From positions 202,501 through 266,500 of the forward strand of contig JACVVK020000033.1 in the NCBI GenBank assembly GCA_018292915.2: a stretch of 64,000 nucleotides of DNA. Reading direction: 5' to 3'. The notes beneath the pieces are model-generated. The model saw only the letters and a program-made list of their open reading frames with translations. It was not told where the DNA came from and searched no databases. Positions 12,355 to 24,259 of this stretch are shown here, in pieces. The number at the start of each line of letters is the position of its first letter. Position 1 is the stretch's first letter. Source of the stretch: Batillaria attramentaria. Its lineage: Eukaryota; Mollusca; Gastropoda; Batillariidae. The position numbers and the translations under genes were made by a program.

Positions 12355-12429
12355 TGGAGTGCTTGGCTGTTAATCAACAAAGATTCGCATCAGTGATTGA
12401 AAACATCAACAAGGAGCTCAGCCAGAAAG
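12355..12429 (+). CDS. candidate isolated first coding exon, 25 codons
   Basis: An ATG at 12355 opens a 25-codon frame that starts MECLAVNQQ and ends NKELSQK. It is followed by a strong donor (CAGAAAG|GTAAGT) after 12429. The peptide is helix-forming and protein-like, and the exon ends in phase 1. That is the phase needed to join the dystrobrevin exon starting at 39036, whose frame is open back to its acceptor. The 26.6-kb gap and the absence of homology to known dystrobrevin N-termini make the link speculative. It could belong to another gene or be chance. Confidence 0.35.
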
Positions 12430-12552
12430 GTAAGTTGTTCTTTTATATATCATACAACAACAGGTTGTATCGCTCCTTGATTTGTGTGTCAAGTTCGTCG
12501 ATCTTACTTGAAAGTGTCGTATTGTATATTTCATTATTACTATATTATCCCT

Positions 12553-12615
12553 TTCGGGAAATTCGGGCTGCTTCCCCCGGGGGAAGCGCGTCGCTGCGGT
12601 GCAGCGCCACCCAAT
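12553..12615 (+). repeat. SINE-like conserved core repeat, copy 1
   Basis: Contains AAATTCGGGCTGCTTCCCCC, then GAAGCGCGTCGCTGCGGTG, then CAGCGCCACCC. Related copies lie at about 16788-16860 (+), 32190-32240 (+), 33223-33255 (+, partial) and 37025-37085 (-). The recurring block marks a dispersed retroposon family distinct from SINE A. Confidence 0.6.
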
Positions 12616-13734
12616 ACCTGTCCTTTTTTTTTTTTTTTTACAATATGGCCGATGATACACCGTAGTTTATGTTTGTAAACTCCGTCTTTCAGTTTGAAAT
12701 GTTGGGCTTAGAAAGGGTTAAAACGACATTGTGAAGCGGTACAAGTGCGATGGCTAGTCAGACACGGCGTGCATTAAACTTGATGTGGAACGTGACCTTT
12801 TGTGTTTCATTAACTAATTATGAGTCAGTATAAGCTATACTGAAGATTACACCCGCTTAGAAAAAAAAAATTTAAACTCCGTTTTCGTCCCGGATCTGTG
12901 GAAGTAAGACTGTTTACTGATCATTCCGGCTATGTTGAGGTTTGCTTTGTAATTTGAACGTGAGGTTAAAAGGAACAAAAAGTTCAGCCTTGAGGCGCGC
13001 ACCTGCTCGACTTTGATGGGGAAGCAGGCACCGCAGATGAGGAAGCGAGATGGGAACTGAGAAAACTTGGCAGAACGAGACGATCCTTATTTCGAATCCG
13101 TGCTCTGCTTTCTGTCACATCGCCCCGTGCGTTCCCACGATACCTCTAGCTTCGGCAATGTTTTCTTTGGCCATTGACATTGTGAACACTTGACGTCTTT
13201 GGCTGTGACCGACACGCCAATTTTCCCACCACACAGCGACCAGGTGACCACTAGTTGGGCGACAGTAGAGTGGGGCTACAGTATACGCCTTCGTGAAGTC
13301 CTAATATAATTAGGTACACCCACAGGCTTTGATATCATACACACACAGGGCATTACACGGCTGTCGTTCTGGGTGGGGGTGGTGCCTTGGTTGAAGGTGT
13401 TCTGTACTAACAAGCGTTGTGGATTGACTGAGAACCTAGCGGAGAGTAAGTGTCGGCATCTGTCCGTGATGAGCGTTTCTGTTTAGCTGGATAATAATAA
13501 ATTGCACAGAGGCGTAGTGGAGAGGCTAGTGCTTTAAAGAAGAAGAAGAAGAAGAAGAAAAAGTAGTGCGTTGCGCTCAGCAACTTTAGGTCAGTCCGCT
13601 GTTAGGCAGGACTGGGATTCCTGCACCGAGTCCAAGCCCCTTCCAAGTCGCAGTTGCATTTCGCGTTTATAGCCTGTTGTACGTAACACACAGTTAAGTC
13701 AGAGCTCACGTTAAACATCAGTCTCCCGTCGGAG

Positions 13735-13835
<101 letters not shown>

Positions 13836-14012
13836 GGACTATTAAAAAAGATGTCTGGCTGTTTGTAGCATATCCGGCTTTTGTCTTACCCCACTGCATG
13901 GTCTTGCTCATTTTCCTTCACTTACATGTGCACTTGTATTCTGTTCACAGTGCCGGTCGGGAATCGTAAATCTGATGCTAACTTTGCAAGAAACGTATAC
14001 TGAAGAGTTATG

Positions 14013-14046
<34 letters not shown>

Positions 14047-14854
14047 TCCCGTACGCCTTCTCTGCTCTTTCTAATAATGGCTTCACCGGCTGGCATCTCA
14101 TAACTTGCCGCAGCATCCACTACCGTGTCCGGACATATTTACCGCTGCTGTATTTCTCCGTTTTGACAATGAACATCCAGGGAATCATAAAGTGCTAATA
14201 TTTCTTCTGGAAACAGCTTTATTGCATTGTATTATCGATTTTTGTTTTTCCTTGTTCTGGTGGCGTTGGCTTGAAGCTTGTTCCTGCGTTCCCGGGCTGT
14301 GGCGGGCCTTGTGAGCAGCGCGATTCTTATTATATGGCGCGACCTTATTCAAAACTGTCCTCTAGGGGGCGAAAGATAAATTGTGCCGCTGCGCATTTCT
14401 GACGCCACCAGTTTTGGCTACACAATTTTCCCGCGAGTGGTTGCATTGTGCTGCTTTGCCCTCCGGGGAAATGTAGTTTGCTGTGCGTTTGTCGGTCCCG
14501 GGGAAACAGGCCGTTGTAACGCTTTGGCGTGAGCCGTGATAGACATATATAATTTGAGGATGGCCCTCCTGGAAATTAGATGCTTTTTGTGGTGATGTTT
14601 GGTCTCGGATGCTGCTATCCGACTCCCTGTCACCCTCTAATAGGAAAGGACGATGCTAGAGGGGTGAGGGGTCGTTATATGAAGAGCGTGAGTGAGTAGT
14701 TGGCCGTGTTTGGTAGTCGTGATCGAAATTTCACGCCACGGTGGACGCATTCTCATGGGAGGAAGCTTCCTGTGAAATTTGTGATTCCGGTGTGCAAGGT
14801 CGAGGTCACGGCCACCGCTTAGGTCCAAGATGGGATTAGAGGTCATGACCTTGA

Positions 14855-14918
<64 letters not shown>

Positions 14919-15661
14919 ATGGATGGGTGTGTGTTGCCATTTTGCAAAACATGCAATGATTGTCGCCTGCAAAATTTGGAACAGTCTCTTATCCCAAATC
15001 ACATTCCATTTCATCGTTCAAATCCGACCATAAAACACCTACTTCCTAAACCTGCCTTTGTAAAATGGTTCATATTGTCTTGTTCTTGTGCAGTGGAGTA
15101 TCTTTGTTATTGTTTATACGTTTTATACTTGTGTGTATGGAAACGTGTAAGTTCCTTTGGCAAGCGCATCGAACGTGGAATACTTGGGAGACAGCGCTGG
15201 AAACACGCTAGTCATTGCTGTACCTAGTTTCGTTTGGGAACAACTATTTATTACTTGTAGTTTCGTTGACGAGTCGCTTGTGCCTGGAGTGTGACCTGTT
15301 GGGGTGGCACAATTTTTTCACGTTTTTTGTCTCTTGACTTTGCGTTACTGGTGTTGTTCTCTATTTTCACTGTCACGGCCTTGGCGCTTTTGTCTGTTTT
15401 TTTTTTTTTTTTTTTTTGGTCACAGTGGTACCGCAGTGAGACATGAGATGCCCGCAGAGGTGGCTAGAATGGCGTTAGAGAAAAGAGGGTCTTGTTTTCT
15501 CGCCTGTCTCCCCCTGGTTACGAGGCTGTGGTTTCGTGAGACGGTCTCTTTTGATGTCTGTAGCGGCATTGTTGGTGATAACGTCCTAGCATTTCGTGTC
15601 GCTTGTTCGTCTCTTTTCATCTTTTCCTGCATTGTTCACCCCGTCCTTCATCCCTTCGCCT

Positions 15662-15664
<3 letters not shown>

Positions 15665-15732
<68 letters not shown>

Positions 15733-15737
15733 CGCAC
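15665..15737. repeat. (TG)n-(CG)n compound microsatellite
   Basis: About 29 TG units run into a short alternating CG block, all alternating purine-pyrimidine. Confidence 0.9.
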
Positions 15738-15952
15738 GCACGTATTCCCTGCACCTTTCGTTTTCGTCTTCGGTGTGAGTGAATAAATATTCTGCATGAG
15801 TGAAGGATATTAATTTAATTTGTATAGGTTCGAAATGGTGCTTCTTGTAGGCAACAGAGACAAAACACAAAATCATCTCCTTTGCAAACTTAAATATTTC
15901 TGTCTCTCTCAGTCTCTCTGTCTCTGCTGCTGCTGCTGCTGCTTCTTCTCGT

Positions 15953-15956
<4 letters not shown>

Positions 15957-16034
<78 letters not shown>
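15957..16034. repeat. (TG)n microsatellite
   Basis: About 38 TG units, preceded by a (CTG)n run. Confidence 0.95.
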
Positions 16035-16035
<1 letters not shown>

Positions 16036-16544
16036 CCGCGAAGCAGTGCTCAGTGGTTTTGCCTCACCAAGACACCAGACCAACCATCCTGGGGGTGGAT
16101 CGCTTTCGTTTCCATGTACCGCACTCAGTGCAGTCTTCACAGAATCGGATTGGATGACGATACACCAATTGAACCGCAGACGTTCTCGGCCAGGAAACTG
16201 GAGATACAATTAAATGCGGACGACCTCACTTATCTGATTAAGGGGCTCGGCCGGCCATCAGTGTCGGCGAAGACAACAGGCTGGCCACAGGAACTGGTGT
16301 GTGGCCGACAGGAAATTTTGGCGACCGTTCCCATTGATTCCATTAGTACTAGATCGCGGATCCCTGTTAACAGTTACAGTCTGCTGGTTGGTTGTCCCGG
16401 TCTGCGAGGAAATTCTGAACGGTAAATGCTCATTATCTAGGTATTTCGTTTCCCCGGGGAAGCAGAGTGTGCAGATTCGAGCTCGTGCGTGTGGACGTCA
16501 GTGTAGACGTTTTTTGTTTGTTCGTTTGTTTTTTTTAATTCGGC

Positions 16545-16600
16545 GAAGGGAGGTGGCATAGCCAAATGGTAGAGCATTGGACTCCCAGAGCCCCGCCCAC
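16545..16600 (+). mobile_element. SINE family A head fragment
   Basis: GGCATAGCCAAATGGTAGAG and CATTGGACT match the tRNA-like A-box end of SINE A. The B box and body are missing or diverged. Confidence 0.5.
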
Positions 16601-17024
16601 CCCTTGTATTCCGCGAGGTATGAGCATTTTCAGGGCAGTTGCTTGTCCACCACTGCCGCTCCGTGGCAACGTGTTTCACTTTGCCGGAGTGCATTGACGG
16701 CCGTTGCCTACGGAAAATAACAGGAATCAACTCCTGAAAATAAAACAACAAACATTGCTATCGGTATTGGAATTTCCTTTTGTCCCATTGCTAACATGGT
16801 GGAAATTCTGGTTGCTCCCCCAAGGGGAGAGCGCGTCGCCATTTGTACAGCACGGCCTTCTTTTGCCCCTGTATGCATGTTGTATACCTGGTTTCCTTTC
16901 CTCGACCCCTCCCGGTTGGAGCAGGAACTGTAACGTGCACATTTGCTATCTATACATGAGTGTGCACCCGAAGGCGAGACCGTCATCGTAAACGAGTCTG
17001 CACTTGAATTTTGACTCGATTTGG

Positions 17025-17135
17025 TGAGGAAAAATCCCCGACCCAATTCTTATCCGCCAACAGATTCGAACCGTGTGCCTCAGGATCCGCAGACCCGATG
17101 CCTTTAACCACTAGAGCCAAATCTGTTTGTCCAGC
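17025..17135 (-). mobile_element. tRNA-like SINE fragment
   Basis: On the minus strand the sequence GGCTCTAGTGGTTAAAGG resembles an A box and CGGTTCGAATC a B box. It is followed by GGATTTTTCC, which is also found after the B box of SINE B at 34 kb. Likely a truncated relative of SINE B. Confidence 0.5.
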
Positions 17136-17770
17136 TCAACTGACAGGAGGCGTGTCTGGGCCCAAGGGAAGGAATCAGCACGTCTGGGGTAATGCGTCTT
17201 GACCACTGCCCGTGCCTGCCAGTATACTGTAAACCAGCAGGACCCTGGATTCCATCGATTTCTTTTCTTTTCTTTTCTTCACCGTTGGCTTCCGGACCCG
17301 TCTCCCGCTCTTCCTGTGTGGGGGTGTGGTGTGGGCAGGGGTGGGATTTGCGGTGAATTACAGAGGGGAGAAGGGCGAGAGGAAGGCGTGCGTCGAATTT
17401 AGAGCGAGGGAAGGATTCTCGTTGTCCTTGTCAACTGTTGCCCAGTCCAGGAGGAAGACATCTTGCACGGCATAGGTCACCGGTGAGGCACGACCTACAG
17501 CTTTTATTCGTTGGTTCCCCCTCTCCCCCCCCCCCCAACCCCTTTATACGCAGATTAGGCGTCACGTGACAAGAACGTTGCCTTAGAATGCTTGGGACCC
17601 CCGTGGTACGAACGGTCAGTAGACGCACAGTTTGGCTCATATCTTAGCAACGGCAACCGACAGAACGCCATTATTGTGTGCGTGTTTTAAGGGTGTCATG
17701 CTTTTGGCATTGTAAGCAGCACATGTCAGTTTGTGAGCTTGGAAAACTCGTACACTGTAATCACTCTTGC

Positions 17771-17949
17771 GGTGTGGGTGGGTGTTTAAGGGTTTAACGT
17801 CCTTTTCCACTACATATGGGTGATAACAAAGAAAGGGGCAACGAGACAAAGGCCAGCACAAAAATTTGGCTCCAGCCGGGAATCGGCTCGAACTCACGGC
17901 CCGAGCATTGCAAGCCCAATGCTCTGTCGCTCGACTGTCCCGGTTCCCT
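17771..17949 (-). mobile_element. SINE family A copy, diverged
   Basis: Carries the tail complement GGGTGGGTGTTTAAG, the body (AACGTCCTTTTCCAC) and a tRNA-like head with several substitutions and a small insertion near the B box. Confidence 0.8.
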
Positions 17950-18440
17950 ACGCTGTTGTGGCGAAGATGAACACCATTTACCAGCTAACCAATCATATTA
18001 ACCAACGACCGTAGGCACCTCGCGCAGACAGCGTTTCGAGTGCCTCACAGTCACAGAGAAAGAGCAGATCCCAAACTCTTGAAGGCGCTAAAAGCTTCAT
18101 ACAGCCAGCAGCAGCGTACGTTAATTAGGAGACTCTCAGCCTGAAGTGAGGGCGACCCTCTCAGACAGTGTCGGGAGGTCTCACAACGGATGGCACCCTT
18201 GCTGTCTCCTAATTCAATATCGCGAAAGTCGCGGGAAGGCAGACACGCCTACTTTTTAAGTCTCCCAGTTTACTCAAGCACTGGCTTCATGGTCTAGTAC
18301 CCAGCGGGACATTTTCCCCTTGTAAGGAGAAATCGTTGGACATTGTGATGGGCAGAGTCTCTCTCTCTCTCTCTCTCTCTGTTGCATATGCAGCTAATTT
18401 GCATTGTGGATGTTGATTGGCTAAGGGCGTCAGTCGGACG

Positions 18441-18590
18441 TGGGTGGGTGGGTGTTTGGGGGTTTAACGTCCTTTTCCACCACATAGGGTGATATCAAAG
18501 ACGGGCAACGATGAAAAAGCCAGCACAAATATTTGGCCTCAGCCGGGATCGAACTCACGACCCGAGCATCAGAAGTCCAACGCTCTACCA
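18441..18590 (-). mobile_element. SINE family A copy, 5' truncated, with target-site duplication
   Basis: Tail GTGGGTGGGTGTTTGG, body (AACGTCCTTTTCCACC) and B box (GGGATCGAACTCACG) are intact. The head stops within the A-box region. The direct repeat CAGTCGGACGTG flanks the copy (starting at 18431 and 18591), which is a retroposition signature. Confidence 0.9.
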
Positions 18591-18944
18591 CAGTCGGACG
18601 TGAGTGATAATATCCTGTCGTCATATTTTTCTCACGCAAGAAATGTACCTCTGGTCAATGATATCTGCGGACGCGGGACTCAGTGTTGATGACCCTCGCT
18701 TGCTACCGGAGTCGTGAAGTTAATTTTGCTAATTACAACTATATGTGCTTTCTGTTGTCGCTACCTCATTCAGCTGTTGTGTGGTCCGTCTGGCTCTGCC
18801 GGAGAATACCGACGTACTGACGTTTTCCACTGTTTGTCGTGGTTATTTTTTGCGGTCTGTGTGTGCGATGAGTCTGAGAGTCCTCATGTTATTTGACTTG
18901 CTGTTTGCCTGCCAGTCTGGCATAATGGGAGTGGGTGCTGTTAG

Positions 18945-19070
18945 GCTGTTCTGTGGCAAATTACTCTGTGAAGACACAGTGACGAGCTTCCAGGTGGCAA
19001 ATTGCGGTGTTGTGCGGTGTATTACTGTCTGAAGACACAATGACTGAGTAGTCTAACTTCCAGATGGGCA
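18945..19070. repeat. two-copy tandem duplication
   Basis: Two adjacent imperfect units share ATTACTCTGTGAAGACACA / ATTACTGTCTGAAGACACA and then CTTCCAGGTGG / CTTCCAGATGG. Confidence 0.45.
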
Positions 19071-19516
19071 GTTCTGGGAAAGGTTCTGCTTATTCGGAAA
19101 AGTGTAGCTTTTGTGTTTTATTGTGAGAGAAGAGCCGGATTGCAAGTACAGTCTTTCCTCAGAGAAATCGTAGAATCATCTTTCGTAAGAGTGCACATAA
19201 TATTATGCAGGTTGTAAATGGCCACATTTGTGAATGCGATGTTCAGAATTTCAAAAAAGACAAAAGAAAAAGAGCCTGTTTGTCAGTGCAGCTTTTTCAT
19301 CACATTCACGGTGAAATCATTCGTAGCCGACCTGTCATTTTGTCTGGATGGAATAGTGTTCAGCTACGTTGTTAGGGTACTTCACTGTGTCCCCCCCCCC
19401 CCCCCCCCCAGTCTAGCTGCTTGGTCTCCAGTGACTGTTATGACGGCCGAAACGTCAAGCACGAACTATTGTTTTCTCATTGTACAAAGTACAAGATTCA
19501 CGGTGGAGCCTCTATG

Positions 19517-19645
19517 TGGATGAGTGTGTTTGGGTTTAATGCCCTTCAAGTCTCCACCACGTAATACTATGGATGATATCAAAGAGGGGACACGAGAAAA
19601 ATCCCAGAATGAATATTTGGCCCCAACCTGGATTCGAACTCACCT
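19517..19645 (-). mobile_element. SINE family A fragment, diverged
   Basis: Retains GGGTTTAATGCCC, TCTCCACCACGTA, GATGATATCAAAGA and the B-box side (GGATTCGAACTCACC). The tRNA-like A-box end is absent. Confidence 0.65.
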
Positions 19646-19649
19646 CATT

Positions 19650-20900
19650 GTGGAAGAGTATATATTTATTATTCTCTTGACATAATACTTCTTTTCACAG
19701 AAGCGAAAGTAACTCATACACGATCCCACATGGTACAGTCAATGACCTTAGCCTTACGCATGTGGTACAGGTACAAAGAGCCTGTCCTGACCCGGTCGAG
19801 TAGTACCGGAATGGCTGACACACGGCAGTCGGCGCCAGGTATGCGAGGAATGTCCGTAACACATGGGACTTCCCACCTGCTGTTCGGTTGCAGACTTTCC
19901 ACGTAACTAACTAACGTCCCGACTGCATCCTCGTAACACCTTGATGTTGCTCGGCATAAAGTGCCGGAATTCCGATTCTTACGTGCTGGGGAAGAGAGCG
20001 GCGTGATATCCAGGCATTTGGTTGTACTTGACGTACCGTTAGGCGTGTGTGTATTTCGTATTGCATGGAGTCAGTCAGTCTTGTCAAGAACGGCGGAGTG
20101 GCTGGTGGGTACCGTCTGCTGACACTGTGACCAATGCAAGAGGCTAGGGTTTCGAGTGCCACTTGGGGCAGCGAATTCTTCAGCTGAATTATGAGAGAAT
20201 GCGTGTGATTCACCTGAGCGTGCATGCTGGTTTCGGTTTGGGCCAAGAAATTTGATAATGCGCCCACACAATACCCAATCAGTAGGAGTAGTAAGGCTTA
20301 GTAGAGAGGATTTTTTTTTTTTTTGGGGGGGGGGGGAGGGGGTCTGGTTGTCTATGTCAGTCTACCCTCCATGGCTCCCCTAGCTACCCAGACAATCCCC
20401 CCCCCCCCCCGTCTCTCTCCATTCCTTTACGCAGAAAGTGCGTAAATAGCACTTAAGCAGCACGTCCGCATTTCTTGGTCACAAAACAAAACAGAACTCC
20501 CAGTGTTTTCAACAGATGCATAAAATTGCTTACAACCCCTCGAATATTTCGTTGAGGTAGTAAATCTGTGGAAGCTGCTATCCCAACCTCAGAGAGAGAG
20601 AGGGGGGAGGCGGAGGCGTCAGATCAGCCCAGGCAGCCAGACAGACAGGAATTATTTAGAATCATACAATCGTTGTCCAGACATTAATCCACAGAGGAGC
20701 TGCCCCGTTCATCATTCCTGCCGACCCTGTATGTACTTGGCGTCGAGTTCGGCGTGTCTGTCTGGCATTGACACCGCGGTGTGAGGGCAGTCGGTACGAT
20801 CCAGCATTAATTGCCTGTCGGACGGTGGTCACTCAATCAGCCGCTAATAGCTCTTCATGCTGCACCACGGTCATTTTAATAATCACTATTACTGGGCCGG
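19650..20900. other. non-coding region
   Basis: No exon is supported. Contains a T/G-run (20311-20341), a C-run (20397-20410) and a short GA run near 20592. Open frames here have no recognisable domains. Confidence 0.55.
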
Positions 20901-20904
20901 TGCT

Positions 20905-21335
20905 GGAGCTGTGCTGGTCAGTGTCGGGACATTTTTGCGGTGGTCGAGGATAGCCTGGTAGCCGCTGTGTACAATATGACCGCCACTGATTAAAAAAAAA
21001 AACAGCCTCAGTCTTATGTTGCTGGTCTTGTGCTGGACATTATCGGGACATTTTTGCGGTGGTCGAGGATAGCCTGGAAGCCGCTGTGTACAATATGACC
21101 GTCACTGATAAAAAAAAAAAAAAAAAACAGCCTCAGTCTTATGTTGCTGGTCTTGTGCTGGCCATTGTCGGGACATTTTTGCGGTGGTCGAGGATAGCCT
21201 GGAAGCCGCTGTGTACAATATGGCCGTCAAAAAACAACACCCCCCCTAAAAAAAAACCAAAAAAACCCACAAAACCAGCCAGCCTCAGTCTTATGTTCCT
21301 GGCGTTGTGCTGGCCATTGTCGGGACATTTTTGGA
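20905..21335 (+). repeat. tandem repeat, ~125-bp unit with A-tracts
   Basis: Four successive units carry TCGGGACATTTTTG at 20923, 21043, 21168 and 21320. Three share GGTGGTCGAGGATAGCCTGG and AGCCGCTGTGTACAATATG. Units are separated by runs of 10-17 A residues or A-rich sequence. The 177-codon frame crossing it is repeat read-through. Confidence 0.85.
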
Positions 21336-22963
21336 CTGGCAGTTACGTGAAGCCCTTACTCGATTTCAGAGTGGCTGAGGATCGTCTGACCACGTACAGT
21401 TCTCCCATATTCACAGTTTCCATCGTCTCCAAAACTCACTACCTTTGTCAGGCATACAACAACGCTGTTGAAAACTTCATGGAATGTGTTAAATCCGTGC
21501 ATCGGAATCACTTGGGTCACAATATAGCATCTGTGGTGACGTGGGTTGGCGTGTATACATGTTCTACGTACGTAGAAGCGCATACCGCGTAGTGAGCAAA
21601 CGACATTATTGGGTTGCGGATTGAAGACCAGCAAGACAGCGCTGATTTGTGACTATTTTTAGCGACTTTGTCGTTCGGCGTGTAGTACAGGAATGGAAGC
21701 AAAGAAAGTCACATTTCTCTACTATTAGAAGCCGTATGAAGTCATGAAGATGGCCGCAATGGCTGTAAGGACCATCTGCTAATCTGGCAAACAGCCTTAG
21801 AGCTTGTAAGCGGCATTTTTTCCCCCCTCAAATCCCATTACGAACAAAGAGATTTTATGTAAAAGCGGAGCTGGACAGGTGTCCACTAAGTGCGGTTTGT
21901 CACGCAGAATGACATACATGTACCTTTGGTGGTGTGCGGGTGTTGCCTGCCGCACAAGAGGACTCGAAGCAGCGATGATGTAGGGTTGGAGTCCATTAAA
22001 GGCCCTATATTCGTAACGGGCGCTCAGGGAAAAACTGCCGCTTACGAAGGTTTCAGGCTATTTGCCAAGTAGAAGGAGGTTTCATTTGACCATCGCGACC
22101 GTTTCTGTGACTTTGCGGCTTTTAATATATGAGAAATACGACTTTCTTTGAGCCTACCCTCCTTTTCTTACCGGCTGTCCGGCAACACGAGTCTAAAAAT
22201 AGCCACCAACCAGCGCCTCAAGCTGCTGGCCGAGACTGCAAACTATGACGTCACAGTCAGTGCAAGTGTAAACATATTGCTCCCGAAAAAGTGAGTACGA
22301 GGTGTGATTCCTAAGACAACCCGACAACCCACTCCCGTAAAAACAAAATTCACGAGTTCATCGAAGAAGCGGCGCCGACATACGCAAGAGCGCGAGTATG
22401 CAGTCTAAAGTTTCCCGAGGATTAGAAACTGCCGCGGTGGCAGACTGAAGCTGAGGGACTGATTGATACGCGCTTGGCCTCTCACTTCGGGACCAAAGGC
22501 TCACGGACGTTTGGCATTCACTCCATGCTGATGAATACGTAAGTAATCACTGTAGTATACCTGTTAGTGTGACTAGATAACCTGACTTTTGTGTCTGAAG
22601 AAAGTTTCGTGCCGACTAAGTATCCGAACAGCAGTGTTATGGCGGACAGTGGTTTCGCACCGAGTCACCCCGGCCATACAGTGGTTTGTGTGGCAAGACA
22701 AGAATAAGTGTACTGGCAGAAACAGTGCAACTTGATATGAAACAGAAGCAAGTGTGTAACACCGAGTAATACTGTTCCAATGGTTTTCTCATTTAGGGAG
22801 AATGAAAAGGGAACATAATTATGAGATAAGAAGTATTTTTCACACAGTGTGTTACTGATAATTGAACCACCCAGTCACCAGTGACAGGCCCTAGCCAGTG
22901 GCATCTGCTTTTTTTTTTATTCTGGTAATGTCATGCCCATCATTTTAAAAATTATTTTTCTTT

Positions 22964-23018
<55 letters not shown>

Positions 23019-23330
23019 GTACTTTTCGTCAAGATCTCTACAGCCGCCACCCATGCAGGTTAGCACACTTTTTGTTTCAGTAGTTTGTCGTCGAATTGCA
23101 CAGGTCAAATTGCAAAAAATTATATACATATTATGTGTGTGTGTGTGTGTGTGTGTGTGCTTTTAATTCCACCAAGCTTGTATACCAATTAATGTACAGA
23201 TGAAAATTAAATGTCATAGTATAAATTGGCTGTTTTATAATTGCTTTTCATGTTTTCTTCTCGTTTTTTTTGTTGTTGTTGTTTTTTGTAAATGATGATT
23301 TATTCAGTATTGATAGGTGGGGGGATGTTT
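21336..23330. other. mostly non-coding region upstream of the transposase-like pseudogene
   Basis: Contains (TG)n at about 22967-23015 and 23133-23160. A perfect TGACGTCA (CRE-type) site lies near 22247. Donor-like sites follow short open segments at about 22290 and 22541. A short candidate exon at 23017-23055 lies between an acceptor (TGTGCAG) and a donor (GTTAGC). None gives a convincing start for a gene. They may be 5' exons of the element downstream. Confidence 0.4.
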
Positions 23331-24216
23331 ATAGTTCCAGTTTGGACGGATCCACCTGAAGTGGCAGGAACTTCTGGTTCCACAGCTAAACGCAGCACAT
23401 CAACCCTAGCTGCAGCTGGAAGCATCTTTGCAAGGGTAGGTGTTTACTCCTGCAATTTCAGAAATCTCAGCAAATTCTGACAGGTACATGTACTTCATCA
23501 GATACTGTGAAGTTGTATTTATCATGACGCACTTTATAATAGTGACACTGGTAGTGGTGACTACTTGCGTGCTACAGTATGCTTTTATACTGTTTGTTTT
23601 TTGTTTTTGTTATTGTAGAGTTATGCATGCTTATGCTTTGTAGCCACATGTATTATTCCAAGAAATCCTCTCAGACAACAGTGAACACATGTATGATCAT
23701 GTTTGTTGCAATAAGTTGTCTCTTTCCCTTTTGACAGTGCCACTGCCAGTGTTGGTAGTCAGATGTCTGGCGTGGAACCAACAGAGTGAGGAAGAAATGC
23801 CAGTGGCATCAATGTAAGTGAAGGGCTGTGTTCTGAATTTCTTGTCTAATCTTACTGTACATGTTAGTTTTATGAGGTTGGTTTACTTTGGTTGGGAACT
23901 AGTGCAGGTTTTGAGCCACTGTCAGTTGCTGACAGAACTCTCTCAGCTGTGATAAGCTCAGTGAGGCAAGGTGTGCTTGTGTTAGTGCACTGTAGTGTAC
24001 CAAGTCTCTTAGTTGCCTGATGATAATCACCTTTGTGCTTGCAGTCACACTCACAAGCAGACAGCAAGAAATCAGCCAACTTTGGGTAAAAAAGAGCGAG
24101 GGCAAGTCAACATGTCACAAGTAAGTGATATCTTCTATGGTGTTTCTTTGGATTAGGGTTTCTAAGGTTTTCAGTTACTACATGTAATTGTATTCTCATC
24201 ACGTCACATAATCATA

Positions 24217-24259
<43 letters not shown>

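Noticed and set aside
16114..16425. 103-codon plus-strand open frame as an exon
   Set aside because: Upstream is a TG tract, there is no acceptor/donor pair, and the peptide has no recognised family.
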